From IMG/VR virus record IMGVR_UViG_3300044637_000142, positions 1 to 39,711 of that record: 39,711 bases of DNA; one strand, given 5' to 3'. The DNA is from a virus. Of this stretch, positions 15,916 through 23,520 are shown piece by piece. Below the pieces are notes generated by a model. It was not told the origin of the DNA. It did not search any database and was given only the letters and a program-made list of their open reading frames with translations. Made by a program: the position numbers and the translations under genes. Numbering within the stretch: the stretch's first letter is position 1; every line of letters begins with the position of its first letter.

Positions 15916-16221
15916 CTTGACGTAGGCGAGAAAGAGGATGCTGTAGTTGATGACGTCTTCAATCGTGTCTTCCAGTTTTTCGTCCGCGACTTGGAATGTC
16001 CCGGTGTCGCAGAAAGTGCTCAGGCGGCTCATCTTGTCCGTCATCCGGACGAGGAATCCTCGCTCAGTCGTCGTAATGCCCATCGCTTCGCAGCGGGTGA
16101 AGTTCAGGAACGGGTTGCTGCCGTTGTTTCCGCCGCTGTAATCGGCGTTCTTGCGGCACATCAGGTCGTAAGCACGACCGCAGATCTCACGATGCAGATT
16201 CAGCAGTTGATCGCGATTCAT
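15790..16221 (-). CDS. DUF1599 (nucleotide modification associated) protein, 143 aa
   Basis: The protein starts MNRDQLLNLHREICGRAYDL and contains RKNADYSGGNNGSNPFLNF, then a helical region with DKMSRL and EDTIEDVINYSILFLAYVK. This is the pattern of the DUF1599 family, predicted by others to act in phage nucleotide or modified-base metabolism. The start at 16221 was chosen over a longer frame because it matches the family start and has GGAG upstream. It overlaps the exonuclease gene by 35 bases. The last 37 residues look spurious and compete with a better-looking reading frame. Confidence 0.8.
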   Translation of the reverse strand: MNRDQLLNLHREICGRAYDLMCRKNADYSGGNNGSNPFLNFTRCEAMGITTTERGFLVRMTDKMSRLSTFCDTGTFQVADEKLEDTIEDVINYSILFLAYVKSKKAVGSGAQAVAGGRTTVQREEWNEYDAVPRCGDRESGTE

Positions 16222-16966
16222 CGGGGCTCCAGAGGTCAATTCGGGTAGAAACTGGGTCGTATTCCCCGCAACGAAGAATGCGGGCGACCCGTGCTTGCAC
16301 GAGTGCTTCGCCTTCACCAAGTCCGGCGTCTGAATAGGCGGCGGCAACAGCTTCCCAGAGGTTCCCCCCACGAACGGGGCCAAGAACTTTTTCAGCAGTC
16401 TTCGGCCCAACCCCCGGACAGCCTGTGTACCCGTCCGCAGTGTCGCCGACGAGGGTCTGGTACATGTGATTCCAATCCGCTTGTTCATTGCTGATCTCCT
16501 GAATGCCGAGCTCGGCCTTTTCCGGGTTGTACAGGAAGCCGGGGATCGTCTTCAGATCCTTGTCGGCTGACACGATGATCTTCTTACCCTTGATCTTCTT
16601 GTCGGTAGCGTAGATGCCGAGGACATCATCAGCTTCGAGGTTCGGGTACTCCGCAACGCTGTAGACGCTACGGACGTACTCCTTAGCCGCCTTGTAGACG
16701 ACAGGCTTGCGCGTACCCTTTCGGTTCGCCTTGTAGCTCGGGAGGACGATCTTGCGCCAGTTCGTCTCTCCGCTTAGAGCGATGATCGCCTTGTCAGCCT
16801 TCAGCTCGTCCTTGAGCGAAGTCATCTCGTTGTCGATCCGCTCACGGACTTCGCGCTCATCGGCGTGAAGCGTCCAGAGGTCATCCCCCCAGTAGAACGG
16901 TTGCTCTGCTGCGGCGCAGATTTGATACAGCAGAATGTCGCCATCAATCAGAATGAGTGTGCTCAT
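16187..16966 (-). CDS. 5'-3' exonuclease (T7 gp6-like), 259 aa
   Basis: This is a FEN-type nuclease that removes RNA primers and degrades host DNA. Acidic metal-binding motifs are visible: LILIDGDILLYQ near the N-terminus, NLEADDVLGIYATDKK in the middle and VSADKDLKTIPGF after it. The helix-3-turn-helix DNA-binding part reads GDTADGYTGCPGVGPKTAEK. Length is close to T7 gp6 (300 aa). The start is the ATG after GGAGGACACTA, which overlaps the previous gene by 23 bases. It lies two genes after DNA polymerase, as part of the replication block. Confidence 0.93.
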   Translation of the reverse strand: MSTLILIDGDILLYQICAAAEQPFYWGDDLWTLHADEREVRERIDNEMTSLKDELKADKAIIALSGETNWRKIVLPSYKANRKGTRKPVVYKAAKEYVRSVYSVAEYPNLEADDVLGIYATDKKIKGKKIIVSADKDLKTIPGFLYNPEKAELGIQEISNEQADWNHMYQTLVGDTADGYTGCPGVGPKTAEKVLGPVRGGNLWEAVAAAYSDAGLGEGEALVQARVARILRCGEYDPVSTRIDLWSPDESRSTAESAS

Positions 16967-17171
16967 TAGTGTCCTCCATGACACGCTTGACCATGTCCGC
17001 GAGTCCTGCGACTCCGTGACATGAACCCTTGAAGAAGAACGTGTAGTGATCGTTGTCAGTCGTCTTGTTCATGTACCCGACGAACAGGACATCATCGAAT
17101 CGCTTCTGGACTTCCTTGAGAAGATCCTTAGTGCTGAAGTATTCGATAGGCGATGGGCTGTCAGACTCCAT
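16944..17171 (-). CDS. Small hypothetical protein, 75 aa
   Basis: It is an acidic protein that ends in a His/Glu/Asp-rich tail, with a central segment VLFVGYMNKTTDNDHYTFFF. It has GAGG upstream of the ATG and overlaps both neighbours slightly, as expected in a tight operon. I do not recognise the family. It lies between the homing endonuclease and the exonuclease. Confidence 0.7.
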   Translation of the reverse strand: MESDSPSPIEYFSTKDLLKEVQKRFDDVLFVGYMNKTTDNDHYTFFFKGSCHGVAGLADMVKRVMEDTNEHTHSD

Positions 17172-17544
17172 AATCAATCCTCTTCATCTTGCCGAGCGAC
17201 TCAATGCGTCGTCGGCGGGCTTCACTGTTCGGGGGGAACTCCATGATCTGCATTAGGATCGACGCTTGTTCGCGCTTTTCCTTCAGATATGGTAACAGAA
17301 GCCCGCACACGGCGATTGCGCCTTTGCCATAAATGTTCCACTCGAAGGCGGAGCGGGACGTTCCATCTCCGATCGTTGATCGGCTGACCGTTCCTCCGAA
17401 CGTGTGCTGTAGCCACTTGAGGATGTGTGGATACGTTGTTTTGACGGATACTCGGGGAGAGCTGCCCCACCTGAAGCAGCCCTCCCCATCGATGTATCCC
17501 GCCGCGTATGCCAAGTCAATGGGTTTCGGCCCAGTTCCGTCCAA
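17161..17544 (-). CDS. LAGLIDADG-type homing endonuclease, about 127 aa
   Basis: The sequence LAYAAGYIDGEGCFRW near the N-terminus is a LAGLIDADG motif with its acidic residue and the usual following beta strand. Later segments (HILKWLQHTFGG and LLLPYLKEKREQA) match single-motif phage homing endonucleases. No ATG exists at a sensible place; a TTG at 17544 with GGAGAG upstream is the best start, and a longer frame would run inside the polymerase gene. The gene overlaps the 3' end of DNA polymerase by 29 bases. It would cut an allele lacking the element and spread by repair. Confidence 0.8.
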   Translation of the reverse strand: MDGTGPKPIDLAYAAGYIDGEGCFRWGSSPRVSVKTTYPHILKWLQHTFGGTVSRSTIGDGTSRSAFEWNIYGKGAIAVCGLLLPYLKEKREQASILMQIMEFPPNSEARRRRIESLGKMKRIDYGV

Positions 17545-19240
17545 CCTTGTACTCTCCGGAGAGTGGGCAACGGAATCCGAAGTGCTTCCCTGCTTCTTTG
17601 ATTGCGTTGACCGCAATGTCACCAACCTCATCGGCCACCTCCTTGGCACAATCGTACTGGATTTCGTCGTGAACGTGGGCGACTTGTCGGACGTCTAGTT
17701 TACGCCGAGTAAACTCCTCCGCAGCAATAATCGTCGCCTTCTTCACCAATAGAGCACCCGCAGACTGAAGCAAAGTATTCAGTGCGAGGTGCTTGGATCG
17801 GATATGCAGCTTCCTGCCGTCAAGTCCGATCAAGTAAGAACGCCGCTGAAGGATCAGGTCGATCCGATCCTTGAGCAGCCTAATCGCAGGAAACCGCTTG
17901 AAGAAGTCATTCTTCAGCTTTGCGCCGCGCTTCGGCCCTCCACCAACCACCGAGCCGAGCTTAGCGTTTCCTGCGCCATAGATCAGCGCGTAGATGAACG
18001 TCTTCGCTTGGTTGCGAGTCTCCAGACCCGCAGCCTTCTGATTCTCCGTGTGGACGTCCCCCTCGCAGACGATCTTAGCGTATTGGCCGTCGTCGTACTG
18101 CGCCATGAAGTGCGCTAGGCAGCGCAGCTCAAGGCCGGAAGCGTCCACGCCGACCAAGACCCTGTTAGGGGAGGCCGTAAACAGGCTACGGCATTCTTTG
18201 CCGTATGGGCTCCCTACCCGGGGGCATTGAGCCATGTTCGGGTTGGAGTGAGAACAGCGGCCCGTGACCGTACCGTTCGTGTTGACCCTGCCGTGGATCT
18301 TGCCATTGATTTCCAACTTGATCCACGCATTGTCTCCGTTAGCAATCTGCCCGAGACGCTTGTCCACGAGCAGATACTCCGACAGAAGCTTCGCCTCAGG
18401 GTATTCGAGCTTGCTGAGGACTACTTCGTCGATCTGGGGCCGACCGCCATCCGTGAACTTGTCGGGCTTCCATCCGTACTTCTCAATCAGGCCATCCGCG
18501 ATATGTACTCGGCTAGCCGGGTTGAACGGGATGATCTTCTGCTTCGTCTTCAGCTGCACGATACGAGCAGGGAACATCGTCTTGAGATGACCCTCAATCT
18601 CAAGCTTGCGGGCAGTCAGTGTGGACATCAGCCCGTGCGCCGAGGCGGAGTCGAACGTGAACCCGTTCTTCTCCTGCTCAATGATTACCCGGGCGAAATC
18701 GTGCTCTAGTTCGAAAGAGTTGTGAGAGAAGTCCTCACGGACGATCGCATCATGGAGGTGTCGAGTGACGGTGACGTCGTTGCGGCAGTACTCCAACATC
18801 TCCTCAGAGAAGACGTCGAAGTTCCCCTTCTCGCTGAAGTCCCCCTTAAGAACACCGAGCCTGTGGCCCCAAGCCTTCAGGCTGTGGCTTCCGTACATCT
18901 CCTTCGGGAAGTGCGCCCGCCGAAGATCTTCAGCGATGATCTCAGGCCAGATCAATCGGGAGCAGATCAGCGTGTCCAGAGCCGCCTTCGGCTTGAAGCC
19001 GAACTTCGACAGGACGCGAAGATCGAACCGCAGGATGTTGTGACCGATCACCGTGTCAGCTTTGGACAGGACATCAAGAGCCTTGTCGAGATCTTTTTCC
19101 CCGTAGCCAACGGGCGTCTCGCCGTTCATCGAAATTGCAATGCAGTGCAGCTTCGTGAAGTCGCTCAGGAACAGCCAGTCCCTGCCCATGTTCGTTTCGA
19201 TGTCGAAGTATGCAACATCACCAAGATTCTCAACAAGCAT
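17516..19240 (-). CDS. DNA polymerase, family A (T7 gp5-like), 574 aa
   Basis: The protein has an intact 3'-5' proofreading domain: YFDIETN near residue 13, GHNILRFD, and YCRNDV near residue 154. The polymerase domain shows motif A VGVDASGLELRCLAHF near residue 365, motif B with RNQAKTFIYALIYGAG, and motif C HVHDEI near residue 523. It is shorter than T7 gp5 (704 aa), so thumb or loop regions are reduced. AGGAGG lies five bases before the ATG. A GTTTAC palindrome with a 5-base centre lies inside the coding region at 17698. Confidence 0.97.
   Translation of the reverse strand: MLVENLGDVAYFDIETNMGRDWLFLSDFTKLHCIAISMNGETPVGYGEKDLDKALDVLSKADTVIGHNILRFDLRVLSKFGFKPKAALDTLICSRLIWPEIIAEDLRRAHFPKEMYGSHSLKAWGHRLGVLKGDFSEKGNFDVFSEEMLEYCRNDVTVTRHLHDAIVREDFSHNSFELEHDFARVIIEQEKNGFTFDSASAHGLMSTLTARKLEIEGHLKTMFPARIVQLKTKQKIIPFNPASRVHIADGLIEKYGWKPDKFTDGGRPQIDEVVLSKLEYPEAKLLSEYLLVDKRLGQIANGDNAWIKLEINGKIHGRVNTNGTVTGRCSHSNPNMAQCPRVGSPYGKECRSLFTASPNRVLVGVDASGLELRCLAHFMAQYDDGQYAKIVCEGDVHTENQKAAGLETRNQAKTFIYALIYGAGNAKLGSVVGGGPKRGAKLKNDFFKRFPAIRLLKDRIDLILQRRSYLIGLDGRKLHIRSKHLALNTLLQSAGALLVKKATIIAAEEFTRRKLDVRQVAHVHDEIQYDCAKEVADEVGDIAVNAIKEAGKHFGFRCPLSGEYKVGRNWAETH
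17698..17714. repeat. GTTTAC palindrome with 5-base centre in the DNA polymerase gene
   Basis: The sequence is GTTTAC-GCCGA-GTAAAC. The arms are perfect but the centre is one base longer than in the other copies. It is intragenic. Confidence 0.7.
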
Positions 19241-19257
19241 AGTTTCCTCCTATGTGC

Positions 19258-19890
19258 TCAGCTCATGTGTAGCGCGGCCCAACAAATCGGGAACTGCTCC
19301 ATGCAGACCTGTGAAATCTGCGTGGCGATTTCCTTCGTCTCCCGCTGAGCATACTCGGTCGTGCGCTGTTCGACAACCCTGTGGAATGCGTACAGCGAAC
19401 CGCTCCAGACCCACTCCGTCATCATCCCCTGAGGAAGCACAGCACGAGCCATTTCAGCACACGCGCCTTCACTGAGGAGCGTGTTGTAGGTGCGGAGGGC
19501 GAGGGCGACCGCATACCGATAATCCTGAACAACCCGATCGTTCTCCACGAACGCTTCGGAGCTTCCTTGCTTGACGTTGTCTGCGGACTTTCGGAAGGCA
19601 TCCGGGATCCAGACCTCAGGCTCGACGCTGACGTAACGACGGCTGACCTCGTTCCACGACAGCCCAACCTGATGCTTCGCAAGTTGACGGGCGACAAAGA
19701 TCGGAGCTTTGATGCGAAAGGAGAGGAAGGCATGGGCAAAGGGTGACCAGTGGCCGTGTCGGGCCAAATAGTAGATGAGTCGGGCGTTCTTCTCGTCCGT
19801 GTAGTTAGACGCGATGTTTGCGAAGGAGACGCGGGCGGCGTTGACGACCGAGTGGTCGTTGCCCATCTTTTCGATTAGTTCGACGTTCAC
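19258..19890 (-). CDS. thyX: Flavin-dependent thymidylate synthase ThyX, 210 aa
   Basis: The enzyme converts dUMP to dTMP with FAD and methylene-tetrahydrofolate, feeding phage DNA synthesis. The signature region reads KHQVGLSWNEVSRRY, matching the RHRxxSxNExSxRY-type motif but with Lys-His-Gln in place of Arg-His-Arg. The sequence around it (IFVARQLA before it) is standard for ThyX. The GTG at 19890 was chosen as start because GAGGAG lies eight bases upstream, and it overlaps the previous stop (GTGA). DNA polymerase follows 17 bases later. Confidence 0.93.
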   Translation of the reverse strand: MNVELIEKMGNDHSVVNAARVSFANIASNYTDEKNARLIYYLARHGHWSPFAHAFLSFRIKAPIFVARQLAKHQVGLSWNEVSRRYVSVEPEVWIPDAFRKSADNVKQGSSEAFVENDRVVQDYRYAVALALRTYNTLLSEGACAEMARAVLPQGMMTEWVWSGSLYAFHRVVEQRTTEYAQRETKEIATQISQVCMEQFPICWAALHMS

Positions 19891-20270
19891 AGGCCACACT
19901 CCTCGTCTAGATCTGCAAGCAAGTCCAACGCACCGTTGCCCTTGAACTTTTCATCGTAGAGCCGCTCAAGTTCTCGCCTCGCCTCGTCGCGCTCGGCGGT
20001 GAGGGAGTGAATCCGCTCCCACAGTTCGGCCATAATCGCGTCCTGATCCTGAATCCTTTGCTTGTTTCCAAGCACTTCAGTTCGGAGTCGGGTGATTTCT
20101 TTAGCCGCTTCAATTCGTTCCTCTTGATTCCGCTTCGTCATCTCGTTTGGCATCGTCACTGGGTATCCGAATCGATCCCCCGTGATGAAATGCGGGCAGA
20201 TCCAAAGCCGATCCACGATGTCCTTCACGACTATTACGCCTTCCGGGATACGGACTGAATCAGAGCTCAT
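19887..20270 (-). CDS. Coiled-coil hypothetical protein, 127 aa
   Basis: The N-terminal part (about residues 1-40) contains VIVVKDIVDRLWICPHF. Residues about 45-110 are a long heptad-like, charged helix with many Glu, Arg and Gln, and the C-terminus is acidic. The start at 20270 overlaps the stop of the gene before it, and its stop overlaps the ThyX start. It is probably a structural or regulatory small protein; I do not recognise a family. Confidence 0.75.
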   Translation of the reverse strand: MSSDSVRIPEGVIVVKDIVDRLWICPHFITGDRFGYPVTMPNEMTKRNQEERIEAAKEITRLRTEVLGNKQRIQDQDAIMAELWERIHSLTAERDEARRELERLYDEKFKGNGALDLLADLDEECGL

Positions 20271-20550
20271 CGCTGATCCCCGTGCTCCATCCGCCCATCG
20301 CACGATGAATCTTGATGAGACGCATCATCATCTCCGGATCAAGCGGAATGGACATGAGCATGTTATCCTCGCCCGCACTGCGGATACCGGAGGCATCCTT
20401 CGTTCGGAAGATGAGCATGGAGATGTGCTGCTCATCCAGTTCGATCTCGAAGTACAGCTTGCCTTCCTCAACGAACTCCTCCGTGATCTCGCAGTTACCC
20501 ATCGGCACGTTGTACGAAACCCAATCTTCGCTGACGTCGTGACTAGCCAT
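20260..20550 (-). CDS. Hypothetical protein, 96 aa
   Basis: It is an acidic, Met-rich protein with segments such as EEGKLYFEIELDEQHISML and PLDPEMMMRLIKIHRAMGG. The start (MASHDVSED) overlaps the end of the upstream gene by 8 bases. No family was recognised. It belongs to a run of three small genes between primase-helicase and ThyX. Confidence 0.75.
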   Translation of the reverse strand: MASHDVSEDWVSYNVPMGNCEITEEFVEEGKLYFEIELDEQHISMLIFRTKDASGIRSAGEDNMLMSIPLDPEMMMRLIKIHRAMGGWSTGISDEL

Positions 20551-20785
20551 TGAGCATTTCCTCGCAAGTAAGGATGTCCCCCCTGTAGAGGAGCATCGGT
20601 GTTTCTTCCCCGACATACGCGCCGAGGATGTTGTAATCGATCCATTCTAACGCCTCATCCTCGTTCATGCCAGTGCTGATGAAGTGCTCGACGAGCTTGT
20701 CAAACTCATAGCACACGACGCTCGGCATACCGCAACGAGAGATGACGCCGACGATCGCAGAATCACAGCCCGTCCAAGTAATCAA
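20543..20785 (-). CDS. Conserved-looking small phage protein, 80 aa
   Basis: The segment DEALEWIDYNILGAYVGEET is of a kind I associate with short phage proteins of unknown role encoded near replication genes. The start is a TTG that overlaps the primase-helicase stop, with GAGGTGG upstream, so it is probably translated by coupling. No catalytic motif was seen. Confidence 0.75.
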   Translation of the reverse strand: MITWTGCDSAIVGVISRCGMPSVVCYEFDKLVEHFISTGMNEDEALEWIDYNILGAYVGEETPMLLYRGDILTCEEMLNG

Positions 20786-22398
20786 GATTCCACCTCAATC
20801 TCAATGTTGATGTCGGGGACATCTGGCATGGAGATCTCGAACATCCGACCAGTAGTGCGATCGTACTCCAGATTCGTGCAGAGGCCGTTGTCTCCGCACC
20901 ATCTGTTCTTCAAAACGCGCACGGACGTAATGTGGGCGTTGTTCGGATCCTGCTGATTGCGCTCCAGACCGATGCAGCAGTCGGACAGCTGCGCGATCGC
21001 GTGGGAGCCACGAAGCTGACTGAGGCTCGTCTGAGCCCCTTCTTCGTGGCCCTGCCCAGACGGTCGCTTCAAGTGAGACACGACGAACATCGCAACGCTC
21101 GTCTCCTCCACGAGTGACCGAAGCTTCGTCATCGCGTTGTCGATGATCCGCCGCTCGTCGCCCTCGTCCAGACCGGACACGACGATGCTCAAGTGATCCA
21201 AGAAGATATGCGTACAGCCCATCCCCTTCGCCATGTAGCGGATCTGAGAGATGAGGTTGTCGGAGTCGCAGGATCCCCAGTGGTCGTACAGGACGATCTG
21301 GCCCTTACCGAGAGTAGCGTCAAACGCCTCCCGCTTCTGATCCATAGACACACCGCGGTTCTGCCATTCGAACCGGGGGATGTTCATGTGCAAGGCCATG
21401 AGGTTTTCGCCCGTCCTTCGGACGTTCTCCTCTAGGGCGATGTAGCCGATCTTCGCGCCCTTGCCCATCAGCCAGTACGCAAGCTCACGGCAGAACGAAC
21501 TCTTACCGATGCCGGAGCCTGAAGTGATCGTCACGAGCTCTCCGGAGCGGATGCCCATCAGCTTCGTATTCAAGCCGTCCCACGGATACATGATCGTCGG
21601 GACGTTCTCGTCCGTAGAGATGAGCGGCCACAACTCCTCGCCGGGAATGACCCCATCAGGGCGGAATACCTTCGCCGCCCAGATCGCATCGACGACTTCC
21701 TTGCCCTTGCCGTTGACGTAGCACTCGTTCGGATCCTTGCCCGGGAGTCCGGTGACGATCTTCGCTTTACCCGGAGTAAACAGCAGAGCACACTCCTGAG
21801 CAGCCTTCTGACCCGCCTCGTCGTTGTCGAAGCAGAGGACGATCGTCTCGAACTTCTCAAGCCAATCAAGGCTCTTCGCGAGGTGCTTCGCCGCGCTCTG
21901 TGCGCCGTGCGGGATCGACACGACAGGCCACTTGTTCTGGAACAGCTGCGACACGGTCAGGGCGTCGATCTCTCCCTCCGTGATCGTCACCATCTTGCCG
22001 CCGTCCCGCCACAGATGCTGACCGTACAGCCCGATCTTCTCGCTTTCGCCGACGATCACGAAGCTCTTGTTCGGCATCCGGAGCTTCTGTGCAACGACAG
22101 AGCCGGACTCGTCGCAGTAGTTCGCGACCTGAACCGGAATGCCGTTGTACTTGCCGATGCCGTACCGCCACTTGCGGCAAGTGTCTTCGTTGATATCGCG
22201 CTTCGACAGCGCAGAGATCTCGTAGTCAATGAGAGACTTCACTTTGGTTTCCTTCTTTTCTGGTTGTACTTCGCCGTCCCCTGCCTCGTAGTGCTTGCAT
22301 CCGAAGCACCACGCATGTCCGTCATCGAACCTTGACAGGTTGTCTTTTGAACCGCATCTTGGACACGGCTCGTGTCGAACGAACTTGCTTTTCTTCAT
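20782..22398 (-). CDS. Primase-helicase (T7 gp4-like), 538 aa
   Basis: This bifunctional enzyme unwinds the fork and primes lagging strands. A four-Cys zinc ribbon (CPRCGSKDNLSRF, then AWCFGCKHYE) lies at residues 12-40. The TOPRIM primase core shows TITEGEIDAL near residue 138 and LCFDNDEAGQ near residue 190. The RecA-like helicase has Walker A SGSGIGKSS near residue 295, Walker B HIFLDHLSIV, and a VSHLKRPSG motif. The ATG at 22398 has a weak Shine-Dalgarno and lies within the 3' end of the RusA-like gene, a 77-base overlap. A near copy of the GTTTAC palindrome lies at 21765. Confidence 0.97.
   Translation of the reverse strand: MKKSKFVRHEPCPRCGSKDNLSRFDDGHAWCFGCKHYEAGDGEVQPEKKETKVKSLIDYEISALSKRDINEDTCRKWRYGIGKYNGIPVQVANYCDESGSVVAQKLRMPNKSFVIVGESEKIGLYGQHLWRDGGKMVTITEGEIDALTVSQLFQNKWPVVSIPHGAQSAAKHLAKSLDWLEKFETIVLCFDNDEAGQKAAQECALLFTPGKAKIVTGLPGKDPNECYVNGKGKEVVDAIWAAKVFRPDGVIPGEELWPLISTDENVPTIMYPWDGLNTKLMGIRSGELVTITSGSGIGKSSFCRELAYWLMGKGAKIGYIALEENVRRTGENLMALHMNIPRFEWQNRGVSMDQKREAFDATLGKGQIVLYDHWGSCDSDNLISQIRYMAKGMGCTHIFLDHLSIVVSGLDEGDERRIIDNAMTKLRSLVEETSVAMFVVSHLKRPSGQGHEEGAQTSLSQLRGSHAIAQLSDCCIGLERNQQDPNNAHITSVRVLKNRWCGDNGLCTNLEYDRTTGRMFEISMPDVPDINIEIEVES
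21765..21781. repeat. Near copy of the GTTTAC palindrome in the primase-helicase gene
   Basis: The sequence is CTTTAC-CCGGA-GTAAAC. It has one mismatch at the outer base and a 5-base centre. It is intragenic. Confidence 0.5.
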
Positions 22399-22786
22399 CG
22401 TACTCAATCGCAAGGTGGATCTGGGGTGAGCCCCATGTCTTGCGACCTTCCATCACTGTGATCTGATCATCGTCGTGCCACAGAATTCCGTTGAAGACGT
22501 CGAGAGTCTTCAAGTAGTTGTCTACGTCACCTACAGGCCACTCCCGCTTGGAAGTCTTCGGCTTCTCCACGATGTATACCGCAGTCAGCCGAAGACCCCC
22601 AAGCAGCGGAAATCTGATACCAGATTGTTCAAGGGCATCTTTGAACAACTCAGACTCCAAGTAGCGAGTAGCTTCCTTCCTGAACGCCGTGTAGTTCTTC
22701 CCGTAGTACGGCTTGCCAAAGCGGCTAAACCGAGGCCGTGAGGCCGGGACAGGAACTAGAGGAACGGTCAGGAGGAACTGAGCCAT
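22322..22786 (-). CDS. RusA-like Holliday junction resolvase, 154 aa
   Basis: The N-terminus (VPLVPVPASRPRFSRFGKP) and the central motif GDVDNYLKTLDVFNGILWHD, followed by DDQI, are the hallmarks of RusA-type resolvases; the Asp residues bind metal. It would clear branched DNA before packaging and help degrade host DNA. It lies between SSB and primase-helicase, the slot of endonuclease I (gene 3) in T7, and so looks like a non-homologous replacement. Its last 25 residues are encoded in the overlap with the primase gene. The start overlaps the SSB stop (TGATG). Confidence 0.88.
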   Translation of the reverse strand: MAQFLLTVPLVPVPASRPRFSRFGKPYYGKNYTAFRKEATRYLESELFKDALEQSGIRFPLLGGLRLTAVYIVEKPKTSKREWPVGDVDNYLKTLDVFNGILWHDDDQITVMEGRKTWGSPQIHLAIEYDEEKQVRSTRAVSKMRFKRQPVKVR

Positions 22787-23427
22787 CAGAACGCCGAAGC
22801 TTCGTCAGAGTCTTCGTCGCCCGTGTCGGACGTAGCAGCGGGCTGCTCAGCCGCCTCGAAGCCGTCCTCCTCGTTAAAGCCGAAGTCCTTGAAGCCGCCA
22901 CCGCTGAACTCGACGAGATCAAGAACTTGAACCGCGAGGACGCGAAGGCTGACGCCAGAGCCGACCGAGGGGACGTAGTACGGGAAGAGCTCGTAGCCGA
23001 CACGGATCGTCGAGCCGGAGCCGACGTTGATGCTCTCGCTCATCGGCTTGCCCTTCGAGTCGAACAGGCGCGGCTTCTGAGCCCACTGCTTGTCCTTCGA
23101 TCCGGCCATCGCCTTCAGCTTGAACTTGAACTCGACCTCGCCCGTCTCGTTTCCATCCTCGTCGAGAACAGGCTTGTACGGCATGTCCGCTTCCTTGACC
23201 TTCGGCGGCTTGCCCTTCGACTTCAGCTCCTTGACGACTTCAGCGACCTGAGCCTTGTGGGCATTGTCGATCTGAGTCATCAGCGACTTCGCGTCACCCA
23301 TCGGAAGACGGAGGTTGACGCTGTACATGCCGTTCGGATCGAACGTGCAGTCAGGCTTCGACAGACGCGGCCAAGCCGCAGTCCCCTTCGGGGTCGTACC
23401 ACGAACGTACTTCTTCTTGTCAGACAT
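22786..23427 (-). CDS. Single-stranded DNA-binding protein (T7 gp2.5-like), 213 aa
   Basis: The protein coats single strands at the fork and recruits polymerase and helicase. The N-terminal MSDKKKYVRGTTPKGTAAWP and a beta-rich body are followed by a strongly acidic tail (TSDTGDEDSDEASAF) with a terminal Phe, the defining features of T7 gp2.5. Length matches T7 (232 aa). GGAG lies before the ATG. Upstream is a palindrome-rich leader that separates it from the RNA polymerase gene. Confidence 0.93.
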   Translation of the reverse strand: MSDKKKYVRGTTPKGTAAWPRLSKPDCTFDPNGMYSVNLRLPMGDAKSLMTQIDNAHKAQVAEVVKELKSKGKPPKVKEADMPYKPVLDEDGNETGEVEFKFKLKAMAGSKDKQWAQKPRLFDSKGKPMSESINVGSGSTIRVGYELFPYYVPSVGSGVSLRVLAVQVLDLVEFSGGGFKDFGFNEEDGFEAAEQPAATSDTGDEDSDEASAF

Positions 23428-23434
23428 TGGTTTC

Positions 23435-23478
23435 TCCTAAGTGTCTAGCGTTTCCTAAGTGTAGTACACACTACACTT
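23435..23478. promoter_or_regulatory. SSB leader: tandem repeat and 22-bp palindrome
   Basis: TCCTAAGTGT occurs twice (23435-23444 and 23453-23462), and the second copy runs into a palindrome with arms AAGTGTAGT (23457-23465) and ACTACACTT (23470-23478) around ACAC. On the sense strand the SSB Shine-Dalgarno lies at the end of the second-read repeat (ACACTTAGGAG). It may be an RNA hairpin or a protein-binding site in the leader between RNA polymerase and SSB. Confidence 0.6.
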
Positions 23479-23494
23479 TCTTTTCCTTTAAGGA

Positions 23495-23510
23495 GTTTAC
23501 CTCAGTAAAC
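23495..23510. repeat. GTTTAC palindrome after the RNA polymerase gene
   Basis: The sequence is GTTTAC-CTCA-GTAAAC with perfect arms, ten bases after the RNA polymerase stop codon. Confidence 0.85.
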
Positions 23511-23520
23511 CTTCAGATGC

